From the NCBI RefSeq assembly GCF_002979555.1, contig NZ_PCOZ01000011.1, positions 62,001 to 126,000 of the forward strand: 64,000 nucleotides of DNA. Direction: 5' to 3'. This DNA is from Pseudomonas sp. MYb60. Lineage in GTDB: Bacteria > Pseudomonadota > Gammaproteobacteria > Pseudomonadales > Pseudomonadaceae. Below are positions 24,776-33,445 of this stretch, in pieces; the stretch's first letter is position 1; the number at the start of each line of letters is the position of its first letter. The position numbers were made by a program, and so were the translations under genes. Under the pieces are notes generated by a model. It was given only the letters and a program-made list of their open reading frames with translations. It made no database searches and was not told where the DNA came from.

Positions 24776-25613
24776 TCTCGCGTCCAAACCGGGCATCAGC
24801 CTGAGCCGCATCGCGATCTACGCGGTGCTGATCCTCGCGGTGCTGCTGTACCTGGTGCCGTTGGTGGTGATGTTGCTCACCAGCTTCAAGACCCCGGAAG
24901 ACATCAGCACCGGTAACCTCCTGAGCTGGCCGACCGTGGTCAGTGGCATCGGCTGGGTCAAGGCCTGGGCCACCGTGGATGGCTACTTCTGGAACTCGAT
25001 CAAGATCACGGTGCCTGCCGTGCTGATCTCCACCGCCATTGGCGCGTTGAATGGCTATGTGCTGTCGTTCTGGCGCTTCCGCGGTTCGCAGCTGTTCTTC
25101 GGCCTGCTGTTGTTCGGCTGCTTCCTGCCGTTCCAGACCGTACTGCTGCCGGCCTCGTTCACCCTCGGCAAGATGGGCCTGGCGAGCACCACCACGGGCC
25201 TGGTGTTTATCCATGTGGTCTACGGCCTGGCGTTCACTACGCTGTTTTTCCGTAACTACTACGTCAGCATTCCGGATGCACTGATCAAGGCAGCCCGCCT
25301 GGACGGTGCAGGATTCTTCACCATCTTCCGTCAGATCATTCTGCCGATGTCCACCCCGATCATCATGGTCTGCCTGATCTGGCAGTTCACCCAGATCTGG
25401 AACGACTTCCTGTTCGGCGTGGTGTTCTCCAGCGGCGACTCCCAGCCCATCACGGTGGCGCTGAACAACCTGGTCAACACCAGCACCGGGGCCAAGGAAT
25501 ATAACGTGGATATGGCGGCGGCGATGATCGCCGGGCTGCCGACCCTGCTGGTCTATGTGATCGCAGGCAAGTATTTCGTGCGCGGCCTCACGGCTGGCGC
25601 GGTCAAGGGGTAA
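24768..25613 (+). CDS. gtsC: Sugar ABC transporter permease GtsC
   Basis: The MalG-type second permease, 281 residues, about six helices. The EAA loop reads LIKAARLDGAGFFTIFRQIILP. The start overlaps the end of gtsB (ATGACTAG) and gtsD begins 2 bases after its stop, so the three are tightly coupled. Confidence 0.92.
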   Translation: MTSLASKPGISLSRIAIYAVLILAVLLYLVPLVVMLLTSFKTPEDISTGNLLSWPTVVSGIGWVKAWATVDGYFWNSIKITVPAVLISTAIGALNGYVLSFWRFRGSQLFFGLLLFGCFLPFQTVLLPASFTLGKMGLASTTTGLVFIHVVYGLAFTTLFFRNYYVSIPDALIKAARLDGAGFFTIFRQIILPMSTPIIMVCLIWQFTQIWNDFLFGVVFSSGDSQPITVALNNLVNTSTGAKEYNVDMAAAMIAGLPTLLVYVIAGKYFVRGLTAGAVKG

Positions 25614-25615
25614 TC

Positions 25616-26773
25616 ATGGCTACGCTTGAACTTCGCAATGTAAACAAGACCTATGGCGCCGGCCTGCCCGACACCTTGAAGAACATCGAGCTGTCGATCA
25701 AAGAGGGCGAGTTCCTGATTTTGGTCGGCCCATCGGGTTGCGGTAAATCCACGCTGATGAACTGCATCGCGGGCCTTGAGACCATCACCGGTGGCGCGAT
25801 CATGATCGGCGACCAGGACGTGAGCGGCATGAGCCCCAAGGATCGTGACATCGCCATGGTGTTCCAGTCCTACGCGCTGTACCCGACCATGAGCGTGCGC
25901 GAGAACATCGAGTTCGGCCTCAAGATCCGCAAGATGCCCCAGGCCGATATCGACGCCGAAGTGGCGCGCGTGGCCAAGCTGCTGCAGATCGAGCACCTGC
26001 TCAATCGCAAGCCCGGCCAGCTCTCCGGCGGCCAGCAACAGCGCGTGGCCATGGGCCGTGCACTGGCGCGTCGACCGAAGATCTACCTGTTCGACGAACC
26101 GCTGTCCAACCTCGACGCCAAGCTGCGCGTCGAGATGCGCACTGAAATGAAGCTGATGCACCAGCGCCTCAAGACCACCACGGTCTACGTGACCCACGAC
26201 CAGATCGAAGCGATGACGCTGGGCGACAAGGTCGCGGTGATGAAGGACGGCATCATCCAGCAGTTCGGTACGCCGAAAGAGATCTACAACGATCCAGCCA
26301 ACCAGTTCGTGGCGAGCTTCATTGGTTCGCCGCCGATGAACTTCGTGCCCCTGCGCCTGCAACGCAAGGACGGCCGCCTGGTGGCGTTGCTCGACAGCGG
26401 CCAGGCCCGTTGCGAACTGGCGCTGAACGTGACGGATGCGGGCCTCGAAGACCGTGACGTGATCCTCGGCCTGCGCCCGGAGCAGATCATGCTGGCGGCG
26501 GGCGAGGGCGATGCATCGAGCATTCGTGCCGAAGTCCAGGTCACCGAGCCGACCGGCCCGGACACCCTGGTATTCGTGCAGCTCAATGACACCAAGGTCT
26601 GCTGCCGCCTGGCACCGGACGTGGCGCCCCAGGTGGGCGAGACCCTGACCCTGCAATTTGATCCAGCCAAAGTTTTGCTGTTCGACGCCACTACCGGCGA
26701 GCGCCTGGGCACTGCTTCTTCATCGCCCGCACAGGCGCATGCTGACAATGTGGCCCAATTCAAAGGCCGCTGA
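25616..26773 (+). CDS. gtsD: Sugar ABC transporter ATPase GtsD (MalK-like)
   Basis: The ATP-hydrolysing subunit, 385 residues. Walker A GPSGCGKST, ABC signature LSGGQQQRVAMGRAL, Walker B IYLFDEPLSNLD and the switch His in YVTHDQIEA are all intact. A C-terminal OB-fold regulatory domain (from ~residue 240) is of the MalK/UgpC type. It closes the gtsABCD set. Confidence 0.95.
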   Translation: MATLELRNVNKTYGAGLPDTLKNIELSIKEGEFLILVGPSGCGKSTLMNCIAGLETITGGAIMIGDQDVSGMSPKDRDIAMVFQSYALYPTMSVRENIEFGLKIRKMPQADIDAEVARVAKLLQIEHLLNRKPGQLSGGQQQRVAMGRALARRPKIYLFDEPLSNLDAKLRVEMRTEMKLMHQRLKTTTVYVTHDQIEAMTLGDKVAVMKDGIIQQFGTPKEIYNDPANQFVASFIGSPPMNFVPLRLQRKDGRLVALLDSGQARCELALNVTDAGLEDRDVILGLRPEQIMLAAGEGDASSIRAEVQVTEPTGPDTLVFVQLNDTKVCCRLAPDVAPQVGETLTLQFDPAKVLLFDATTGERLGTASSSPAQAHADNVAQFKGR

Positions 26774-26779
26774 GATTGA

Positions 26780-26851
26780 CTGCAGGAGCGAGCTTGCTCG
26801 CGAAGGTCGTCAGCGATGACGCAGCGCTTGCGAGCAAACTCGCTTCTACAG
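26780..26851. repeat. REPIN between gtsD and oprB
   Basis: Inverted REP units of the GGAGCGAGCTTGCTCG type, right arm with two mismatches, forming one hairpin. Confidence 0.85.
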
Positions 26852-26879
26852 GCTTGTGATTTAGATTTAAGTTGTTGTT

Positions 26880-26913
26880 TTAGATAAAAAAAGTAAACCG
26901 CGTTAGATAAAAA
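26880..26913 (+). promoter_or_regulatory. Tandem direct repeats upstream of oprB
   Basis: TTAGATAAAAA occurs at 26880-26890 and again at 26903-26913, start to start 23 bases, in an AT-rich stretch just before oprB. Spacing near two helical turns suggests binding of a dimeric regulator of the response-regulator type. No regulator is assigned. Confidence 0.4.
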
Positions 26914-26946
26914 CAGTTTAATAACAATAAAGACGAGGATGTAGGG

Positions 26947-28293
26947 ATGAAAAAGCAACACAACAACGCTCGGCTGATCTGCCAAATGTCAGCAGCAGCA
27001 GCTCTGGTTTTGTCCGCCAATGCGATGGCGGACGAAGCGTTCAGCGCCGATTCCAAGTGGATGACCGGCGATTGGGGTGGTGAACGTACCAAGCTGATCG
27101 AGCAAGGTATCGACATCAAGGCGGACTACGTCGGGGAAATGGGCTACAACGCCCATGGCGGGTTCAACGATGACAAGACCGGTCGTTACTCCGACCAATT
27201 CGGCCTGGGCGTCGCCCTGGACCTGGAAAGACTGTGGGGCTGGGATAACACCCAGGCCAAGATCCAGTTGACCAACCGTAATGGCCAGAACATTTCCAAC
27301 GACCGCATCGGCGACCCGCGTGCCGGCACGCTGAGTTCGTCCATGGAAGTGTACGGTCGTGGCCACATGGTGCGTCTGACCCAGTTCTGGATTCAGCACC
27401 AGATGTTCGACAACAAGCTGGACGTGAAACTCGGCTACTTCGGTGAAGGCGAAGACTTCAACACCTTCCCGTGCGACTTCCAGAACCTGTCGTTCTGCGG
27501 CTCGCAGGTCGGTAACTACGTGAACACCTGGTACAACTGGCCCGTCAGCCAGGCCGCCATTCGCGTGAAGTACCACATCACCCCAGAGCTGTATGCGCAA
27601 ATCGGTGCGTACAACCAGAACCCATCGCAGCTGGAGCACGGCAACGGCTTCAAGCTCAGCGGCAGCGGCACCAAAGGCACCGTGTTGCCAGTGGAGTTGG
27701 TCTGGTCGCCGAAGGTCAACAACCTGCCGGGCGAATACCGTGTGGGTTACTACAAAAGTGCCGCCGATGCTTCTGACGTCCGTGAAGACATCAACGGCAA
27801 CGATGCAGCGACCACTGGCGCGGCGTACCGTACCCGCAGCAGCAAGAAAGGCTACTGGTTCGTTGCCCAACAGCAGCTCACCACGCACAACGGCGACGCT
27901 TCCCGCGGCTTGAACATCGCGGCCAACGCCACGTTCCACGACAAGGAAACCAACCTGGTCGACAACTACCAGTCGTTGATGCTGGTGTACAAAGGCCCAT
28001 TCGATGCGCGTCCAAAAGACGACGTCGGCATTGGCGCGGCGCGTCTGCACGTCAACAAGGACGTGAAGCGCAACTCTGAGTTGCTCAACGTCGCCAATGG
28101 CGTGGCCGACTACGACAACCCGCTGTACACGCCGATCCGCGAAACCGAGTACAACTTCGAAATCAACTACGGTTTCCACGTCACCAACTGGCTGACCGTG
28201 CGTCCCAACCTGCAGTACGTCGTGCAACCTGGCGGCGTGGACAAAGTCGACAACGCGCTGGTGGCGGGCCTGAAAATTCAGTCTACGTTCTAA
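26947..28293 (+). CDS. oprB: Carbohydrate-selective porin OprB
   Basis: An outer-membrane beta-barrel that lets glucose and other sugars into the periplasm. The signal peptide (residues ~1-30) ends near LSANAMA. The OprB N-terminal signature WMTGDWGGERTKLIEQGIDIKADYVGE is clear, and the C-terminus ends in a membrane strand with terminal Phe (LVAGLKIQSTF), as in outer-membrane barrels. Length is 448. It follows gtsD with a REPIN and its own promoter-like region, and is followed by a terminator. Confidence 0.95.
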   Translation: MKKQHNNARLICQMSAAAALVLSANAMADEAFSADSKWMTGDWGGERTKLIEQGIDIKADYVGEMGYNAHGGFNDDKTGRYSDQFGLGVALDLERLWGWDNTQAKIQLTNRNGQNISNDRIGDPRAGTLSSSMEVYGRGHMVRLTQFWIQHQMFDNKLDVKLGYFGEGEDFNTFPCDFQNLSFCGSQVGNYVNTWYNWPVSQAAIRVKYHITPELYAQIGAYNQNPSQLEHGNGFKLSGSGTKGTVLPVELVWSPKVNNLPGEYRVGYYKSAADASDVREDINGNDAATTGAAYRTRSSKKGYWFVAQQQLTTHNGDASRGLNIAANATFHDKETNLVDNYQSLMLVYKGPFDARPKDDVGIGAARLHVNKDVKRNSELLNVANGVADYDNPLYTPIRETEYNFEINYGFHVTNWLTVRPNLQYVVQPGGVDKVDNALVAGLKIQSTF

Positions 28294-28331
28294 CGCTGTT
28301 GCGATAAGCTCCTTCTCTCTGTGCGCATTTT

Positions 28332-28360
28332 GCGGGTAGCCATGGCTACCCGCTTTTTTT
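28332..28360 (+). terminator. Terminator after oprB
   Basis: GCGGGTAGCC-AT-GGCTACCCGC followed by seven T. Confidence 0.92.
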
Positions 28361-28395
28361 GGGCAGCACCGTGAAGACATTCAGGACCGTGGCAC

Positions 28396-29241
28396 ATGCA
28401 TGAGCAACCGCTGCAACGCTTTTTCAAATCCCTGCGCGAGCGTCCGGTGTTCGCCTGGGAGCGCTTTCAGATGCGTGACGTGCTGGTGATCGACCATCCG
28501 CTGTGCCAAGCGGTGTTCAGTCGCCAAGGCGCGCAATTGCTGCACTTTCAGCCTACCGGTCAAAAGCCCTGGTTGTGGTGCGCCGCCAAGTGGCCGCAAG
28601 TCGGGGCTATCCGTGGTGGCATTCCGGTGTGCTGGCCGTGGTATGGCCGTCATCCGAGCGAAAACGCCTGGCCGTCCCATGGCTGGGCCCGGTTGATCGA
28701 CTGGAAGCTGCTCGACAGCAGCACCGACGACGACGGCGTGCACCTGCACTGGCAGCTGCAACTGTGCGACTGGCAGGTGGACCTGCACGCGCACCTGGGC
28801 GAAACCCTGGAACTGCGCCTGAGCACCGAACATCAGGACGAGTTGCCGTGCCAGTTGAGCCATGCATTGCACGCTTACTGGCGTATTGGTCACGTTGATG
28901 AGATAGCGCTGTCTGGGCTCGACGGAGCACAAGGTTACGACCAGCTCAGCCGCCAGGCCTGCCAGCAGGAAGGTGAGTTGCGGGTGGACGGTGGCTGTCA
29001 GCGGGTATTCCAGCACGAGGGCGAATTGCAGCTGAAGGACCATGCCTGGCAGCGCGAACTGTGCATCGACACCGGCGACAGTGCCGACACCGTGGTGTGG
29101 CATCCGGGCAGCCGGCCGCTGTTGGGCGTGAGCTTCAACGAGGCGTCAGGGTTCGTGTGTGTGGAGTCGGCGATGGCCGGGGCGAGCCTGGCGCCGGGGG
29201 AGAGGGCGCATCTGAGTCTGCAGGCCAGGGCTGGGGTTTAG
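28396..29241 (+). CDS. D-hexose-6-phosphate mutarotase (YeaD-like)
   Basis: An aldose-1-epimerase-fold protein, 281 residues, that interconverts alpha and beta glucose-6-phosphate. Family marks are IRGGIPVCWPWYGRH, PSHGWARLIDW, and a catalytic Glu near CVESAMAGAS at the C-terminus. It sits between the sugar porin and hexR-zwf, so it should supply the beta anomer used by zwf. The ATG at 28396 has no strong ribosome site. Confidence 0.88.
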   Translation: MHEQPLQRFFKSLRERPVFAWERFQMRDVLVIDHPLCQAVFSRQGAQLLHFQPTGQKPWLWCAAKWPQVGAIRGGIPVCWPWYGRHPSENAWPSHGWARLIDWKLLDSSTDDDGVHLHWQLQLCDWQVDLHAHLGETLELRLSTEHQDELPCQLSHALHAYWRIGHVDEIALSGLDGAQGYDQLSRQACQQEGELRVDGGCQRVFQHEGELQLKDHAWQRELCIDTGDSADTVVWHPGSRPLLGVSFNEASGFVCVESAMAGASLAPGERAHLSLQARAGV

Positions 29242-29255
29242 CGGTGTGGCTGGTG

Positions 29256-29348
29256 GCTTCATCGGGGCAAGCCCCCTCCCACATGGACTGCATTCACCTA
29301 TTTTGACTTGTGAACACGGTCAGTGGGAGGTGACTTGCCCCCGATGAG
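29256..29348. repeat. REPIN between mutarotase gene and hexR
   Basis: Two inverted arms, TCATCGGGGCAAGCCCCCTC and a matching copy ending GACTTGCCCCCGATGAGG, about 40 bases apart, between two convergent genes. Confidence 0.8.
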
Positions 29349-29374
29349 GCCAGTACCGCCAACCCACAATCCGC

Positions 29375-30244
29375 CTAGTTGAATTCGTCGCCCACCGGAT
29401 ACCGGCTGTCATTCAAACTTTCCTTGATCTTGCGCAAGTGCGGCTGGAAATCCACCCCACGGCGCAAGGTCATGCCGGTCGCCAGCACATCCAGCACCGT
29501 CAGTTGGATGATCCGCGAGGTCATCGGCATATAAATGTCGGTGTCTTCCGGCAACGGAATGTTCAGGCTTACCGTACTGGCCTTGGCCAGCGGCGAGTTT
29601 TCGGCGGTCACGCCCAGCACCGAGGCGCCGTTGCTGCGGGCGATACGTGCCACTTCCACCAGTTCACGGGTGCGCCCGGTGTAGGAAATGATCACGAACA
29701 GTTCGCCCGTGTGCGCCACCGAGGCAATCATGCGCTGCATCAGCACATCCGCGTGGGCGGTCACCGCCAGGTTGAAACGGAAAAACTTGTGCAGCGCATC
29801 CATCGCCACCGGCGCCGAAGCACCCAGGCCGAAGAAATGGATCTGCCGCGCCTGGATCAACAAATCCACGGCCTTGCTGATCAGGGCCGGGTCCAGGGCC
29901 TGGCAGGCGCTGTCCAGGGACGCAATGGCGCTGCCAAAGATCTTCTGGGTGTAAGCCTCGGGGTTATCATCGGCTTCCACTGCGCGGCTGACATACGCCG
30001 CGCCGCTGGCCAGACTTTGCGCCAGCTGCAATTTCAGTTCAGGGTAGCCGCTTACGCCGAACGAACGGCAGAAACGGTTGACGGTCGGTTCACTGACCGA
30101 CGCGGCCTGGGCGAGGGCGGCGATCGAGAAGCGGGTGGCCTGCTGCGGGTTGAGCAGGATGACTTCAGCGACTTTGCGCTCGGCCTTGTTCAATTCTTCG
30201 AGGCGGTTCTGGATCTGTTCCAGAAGATTTCGCACGCGGTCCAT
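29375..30244 (-). CDS. hexR: Transcriptional regulator HexR (RpiR family)
   Basis: Repressor of glucose catabolism genes (zwf, and in pseudomonads edd and gap) that is released by KDPG. An N-terminal RpiR helix-turn-helix (ATRFSIAALAQAASVSEPTVNRFCRSFG, residues ~36-63) is joined to a C-terminal SIS sugar-phosphate domain (IHFFGLGASAPVAMDALHKFFRF). It is 289 residues long and divergent from zwf; a dyad matching HexR sites lies between them. Confidence 0.95.
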   Translation of the reverse strand: MDRVRNLLEQIQNRLEELNKAERKVAEVILLNPQQATRFSIAALAQAASVSEPTVNRFCRSFGVSGYPELKLQLAQSLASGAAYVSRAVEADDNPEAYTQKIFGSAIASLDSACQALDPALISKAVDLLIQARQIHFFGLGASAPVAMDALHKFFRFNLAVTAHADVLMQRMIASVAHTGELFVIISYTGRTRELVEVARIARSNGASVLGVTAENSPLAKASTVSLNIPLPEDTDIYMPMTSRIIQLTVLDVLATGMTLRRGVDFQPHLRKIKESLNDSRYPVGDEFN

Positions 30245-30370
30245 TCAGTCTTTCCTTCGGGCGACGATGCAAATAAGGGGTGGCAACCAATCGACCAGCG
30301 GCCCTTTGCGGTGGCCTATCCTACTGAGGGTAGCTGAACACCACCACTCGGAATGCGTATTTCGGGAAAA

Positions 30371-30389
30371 TGTTGTGATTATTACTACA
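30371..30389. promoter_or_regulatory. HexR operator candidate between hexR and zwf
   Basis: Imperfect dyad TGTTGTGAT-T-ATTACTACA; seven of nine positions match in inverted orientation. It contains the TTGT half expected for pseudomonad HexR sites. Position, 65 bases before the zwf start, suits repression. Confidence 0.6.
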
Positions 30390-30454
30390 TTTTTCCTTGA
30401 GTGATGCCTTGAAAAAAGGTATTTGTAGCTTAACTTGATAAAAGAACAAACATC

Positions 30455-31921
30455 ATGCCTTCGATAACCGTGGAACCCTGCACCTTTGCCCTGTTTGGCG
30501 CCTTGGGTGATCTGGCGCTGCGCAAGTTATTTCCTGCCCTCTATCAACTCGATGGTGCCGGGCTTTTGCACGACGATACGCGCATCCTGGCCCTGGCCCG
30601 CGAAGCCGGTTCCGAGCAACAGCACCTGGCCCACATTGAACAAGCACTGCGCACGTATGTCGGCAACGAACTGGACGAGACCATCGCCCAGCGTTTCCTC
30701 GCGCGCCTGACTTACGTCCACGTCGACTTCATGAAGGCCGATGACTACGTGGCGCTGGCTGAACTCGCCGGCACCGAGCAACGCCTGATTGCCTACTTCG
30801 CTACCCCGGCCGCAGTGTACGGCGCGATCTGCGAGAACCTGTCCAAGGTCGGCCTGGCAGAAAACACCCGCGTGGTGCTGGAAAAGCCAATCGGTTCGGA
30901 CCTGGAGTCCTCGCGCAAGGTCAACGACGCGGTGGCGCAGTTCTTCCCGGAGAACCGCACCTACCGCATCGACCACTACCTGGGCAAAGAGACCGTCCAG
31001 AACCTGATCGCGTTGCGTTTCGCCAACAGCCTGTTCGAAACCCAGTGGAACCAGAACTACATTTCCCACGTGGAAATCACTGTGGCCGAGCAGGTCGGTA
31101 TCGAAGGCCGTTGGGGCTACTTCGACAAGGCCGGCCAGTTGCGGGACATGATCCAGAATCACCTGCTGCAACTGCTTTGCCTGATCGCCATGGACCCGCC
31201 GGCCGACTTGTCCGCCGACAGTATCCGTGACGAGAAGGTCAAGGTGCTCAAGGCCCTGGCGCCGATCAGCCCGGACGGCCTGACCACCCAAGTCGTGCGC
31301 GGCCAGTACATCGCCGGCTACAGCGCCGGCAAGCCGGTACCGGGCTACCTGGAAGAAGAGAACTCCAACACCCAGAGCGACACCGAGACCTTCGTTGCCC
31401 TGCGTGCCGACATCCGCAACTGGCGGTGGGCCGGCGTGCCGTTCTACCTGCGCACCGGCAAACGCATGCCGCAGAAGTTGTCGCAGATCGTTATTCACTT
31501 CAAGGAACCGTCCCACTACATCTTCGCGCCCGAGCAGCGCTTGCAGATCAGCAACAAACTGATCATCCGCCTGCAACCGGACGAAGGTATTTCCTTGCGC
31601 GTGATGACCAAGGAGCAAGGCCTGGACAAGGGCATGCAACTGCGCAGCGGCCCGCTGCAACTGAATTTTTCCGACACCTACCGCAGCGCCCGGATCCCGG
31701 ATGCCTACGAGCGGTTGTTGCTGGAAGTGATGCGCGGCAATCAGAACCTGTTTGTCCGTAAAGATGAAATCGAAGCCGCGTGGAAGTGGTGTGACCAGTT
31801 GATCGCCGGGTGGAAAAAATCCGGTGATGCGCCCAAGCCGTATGCGGCGGGTTCCTGGGGGCCGATGAGCTCCATTGCACTGATCACGCGGGATGGGAGG
31901 TCGTGGTATGGCGATATCTGA
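30455..31921 (+). CDS. zwf: Glucose-6-phosphate 1-dehydrogenase
   Basis: Oxidises glucose-6-phosphate to 6-phosphogluconolactone with NADP(+) (or NAD(+)), the entry to the Entner-Doudoroff and pentose phosphate routes. The nucleotide-binding GALGDLALRKLFPALY and the active-site RIDHYLGKETVQN are intact; length 488 is normal. It heads zwf-pgl-eda; pgl starts inside its last codons. Confidence 0.97.
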   Translation: MPSITVEPCTFALFGALGDLALRKLFPALYQLDGAGLLHDDTRILALAREAGSEQQHLAHIEQALRTYVGNELDETIAQRFLARLTYVHVDFMKADDYVALAELAGTEQRLIAYFATPAAVYGAICENLSKVGLAENTRVVLEKPIGSDLESSRKVNDAVAQFFPENRTYRIDHYLGKETVQNLIALRFANSLFETQWNQNYISHVEITVAEQVGIEGRWGYFDKAGQLRDMIQNHLLQLLCLIAMDPPADLSADSIRDEKVKVLKALAPISPDGLTTQVVRGQYIAGYSAGKPVPGYLEEENSNTQSDTETFVALRADIRNWRWAGVPFYLRTGKRMPQKLSQIVIHFKEPSHYIFAPEQRLQISNKLIIRLQPDEGISLRVMTKEQGLDKGMQLRSGPLQLNFSDTYRSARIPDAYERLLLEVMRGNQNLFVRKDEIEAAWKWCDQLIAGWKKSGDAPKPYAAGSWGPMSSIALITRDGRSWYGDI

Positions 31922-32621
31922 TTTGAAACTGCCCCAGGGCGTCACCCCTCACGAGTACCGCACGCCGGTGCTGTTGGCGGAGGGCCTGGCCAATGATGTG
32001 GCCGAGCAATTGCGCGGGGCTATCAGTGCCCGTGGCGAAGCCACCCTGGTAGTGTCCGGTGGCCGCAGCCCCGTGGCGTTTTTCCAGCACCTGGCCAAGC
32101 AGGGCCTGGATTGGTCCAAGGTCACCCTCACCCTCGCCGATGAGCGCTGGGTACCGGTGGAGCACGCTGACAGCAATGCCGGTCTGCTCAAACAGCACCT
32201 GTTGCAAGGCCCGGCGGCCAAGGCCAAGTTCCTGAGCCTCTACAGCGCCGCTGCTAACCTTGAAGACGCTGCCGAGCAGGCCGATCGCCTGCTGGGCGAA
32301 TTGCCAGGCATCGATGTCCTGGTGCTGGGCATGGGCGATGACGGCCACACCGCATCGCTGTTTCCCAACAGCCCGAACCTGACTGAAGCCCTGCAGCCGG
32401 ACGGTACCCGCCGTTGCTGGCCGATGCTGGCGCCCACCGTGCCGCACCAGCGCCTGACCATGAGTCGCGCCCTGCTGGCCACGGCCACCTACACCGTGCT
32501 GTCGATTTCCGGCAGTTCGAAACTGACCACCTTGAGCGCCGCGTTGGCCAGCGACGACGTTGCTGCCATGCCGATTCGCGCGTTTTTGCAACCTACTTTA
32601 GAGATTTACTGGTGCCCATGA
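31908..32621 (+). CDS. pgl: 6-phosphogluconolactonase
   Basis: Hydrolyses 6-phosphogluconolactone to 6-phosphogluconate. The family GMGDDGHTASLFP motif and VVSGGRSPVAFF block are present. ATG 31908 overlaps the zwf stop and has GGGAGG upstream; an earlier in-frame ATG at 31893 is inside that ribosome site. It is 237 residues, in line with the family. Confidence 0.95.
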   Translation: MAISDLKLPQGVTPHEYRTPVLLAEGLANDVAEQLRGAISARGEATLVVSGGRSPVAFFQHLAKQGLDWSKVTLTLADERWVPVEHADSNAGLLKQHLLQGPAAKAKFLSLYSAAANLEDAAEQADRLLGELPGIDVLVLGMGDDGHTASLFPNSPNLTEALQPDGTRRCWPMLAPTVPHQRLTMSRALLATATYTVLSISGSSKLTTLSAALASDDVAAMPIRAFLQPTLEIYWCP

Positions 32622-32638
32622 GCCAAGGAACCGCCGCT

Positions 32639-33304
32639 ATGAAAAGCCCTCAACCGACCGTGTCCATGGCGGATAAAGTTGCCCTGATCGACAGCCTCTG
32701 TGCCAAGGCACGCATCCTGCCGGTGATCACCATCGCCCGCGAACAGGACATCCTGCCGCTGGCCGATGCCCTGGCCGCCGGTGGTCTGACTGCTTTGGAA
32801 GTGACCCTGCGCTCCGAGTTCGGCCTCAAGGCCATCCAGGTACTGCGCGAGCAGCGTCCGGAACTGTGCACCGGTGCCGGCACTGTGCTTGATCGCCACA
32901 TGCTCGAAGCGGCCGAGGTCGCGGGTTCGCAGTTCATCGTCACCCCTGGCATCACCCGTGACCTGCTGGAGGCCTCGGTGCACAGCCCGATCCCGCTGCT
33001 GCCAGGCATCAGCAATGCCTCCGGCATCATGGAAGGCTACGGCCTGGGTTATCGCCGCTTCAAGCTGTTCCCGGCGGAAGTCAGCGGTGGTGTGGCGGCG
33101 ATCAAGGCCCTGGGCGGCCCGTTCGGCGAAGTGAAATTCTGCCCGACTGGCGGCGTCGGCCCGGCCAACATCAAAAACTACATGGCGTTGAAAAACGTGA
33201 TGTGCGTAGGCGGTAGCTGGATGCTCGACCCGGAGTGGGTGAAGAACGGCGACTGGGCCCGCATCCAGGAAGTCACCGCTGAGGCGCTGGCGCTGTTGGA
33301 TTGA
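32639..33304 (+). CDS. eda: KDPG aldolase (Eda)
   Basis: Cleaves 2-keto-3-deoxy-6-phosphogluconate to pyruvate and glyceraldehyde-3-phosphate. The Schiff-base Lys lies in YRRFKLFPAEVSGG, the catalytic Glu in TALEVTLRS, and the phosphate-binding FCPTGGV is intact. ATG 32639 has AAGGAA 9 bases upstream; ATG 32618, overlapping the pgl stop, would add seven residues and is an alternative. About 221 residues. A terminator follows. Confidence 0.94.
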   Translation: MKSPQPTVSMADKVALIDSLCAKARILPVITIAREQDILPLADALAAGGLTALEVTLRSEFGLKAIQVLREQRPELCTGAGTVLDRHMLEAAEVAGSQFIVTPGITRDLLEASVHSPIPLLPGISNASGIMEGYGLGYRRFKLFPAEVSGGVAAIKALGGPFGEVKFCPTGGVGPANIKNYMALKNVMCVGGSWMLDPEWVKNGDWARIQEVTAEALALLD

Positions 33305-33347
33305 TCTGAGTTAACGAATCGTTGTTGCTGTGCTTGACGGCATTTTT

Positions 33348-33380
33348 GCGGCGCACTTGGTCGGTGTGCCGCTTTTTTTT
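33348..33380 (+). terminator. Terminator after eda
   Basis: GCGGCGCAC-N7-GTGTGCCGC followed by eight T. Confidence 0.9.
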
Positions 33381-33416
33381 GCCCGTTGAAAACTCGAGGT
33401 CAACACCGATCTAAAT

Positions 33417-33442
33417 GTGGGAGAGGGCAAGCCCCGTCCCAC
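33417..33442. repeat. REP-type palindrome
   Basis: GTGGGAGAGGGC family palindrome with mismatches, between convergent genes. Confidence 0.75.
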
Positions 33443-33445
33443 ATT

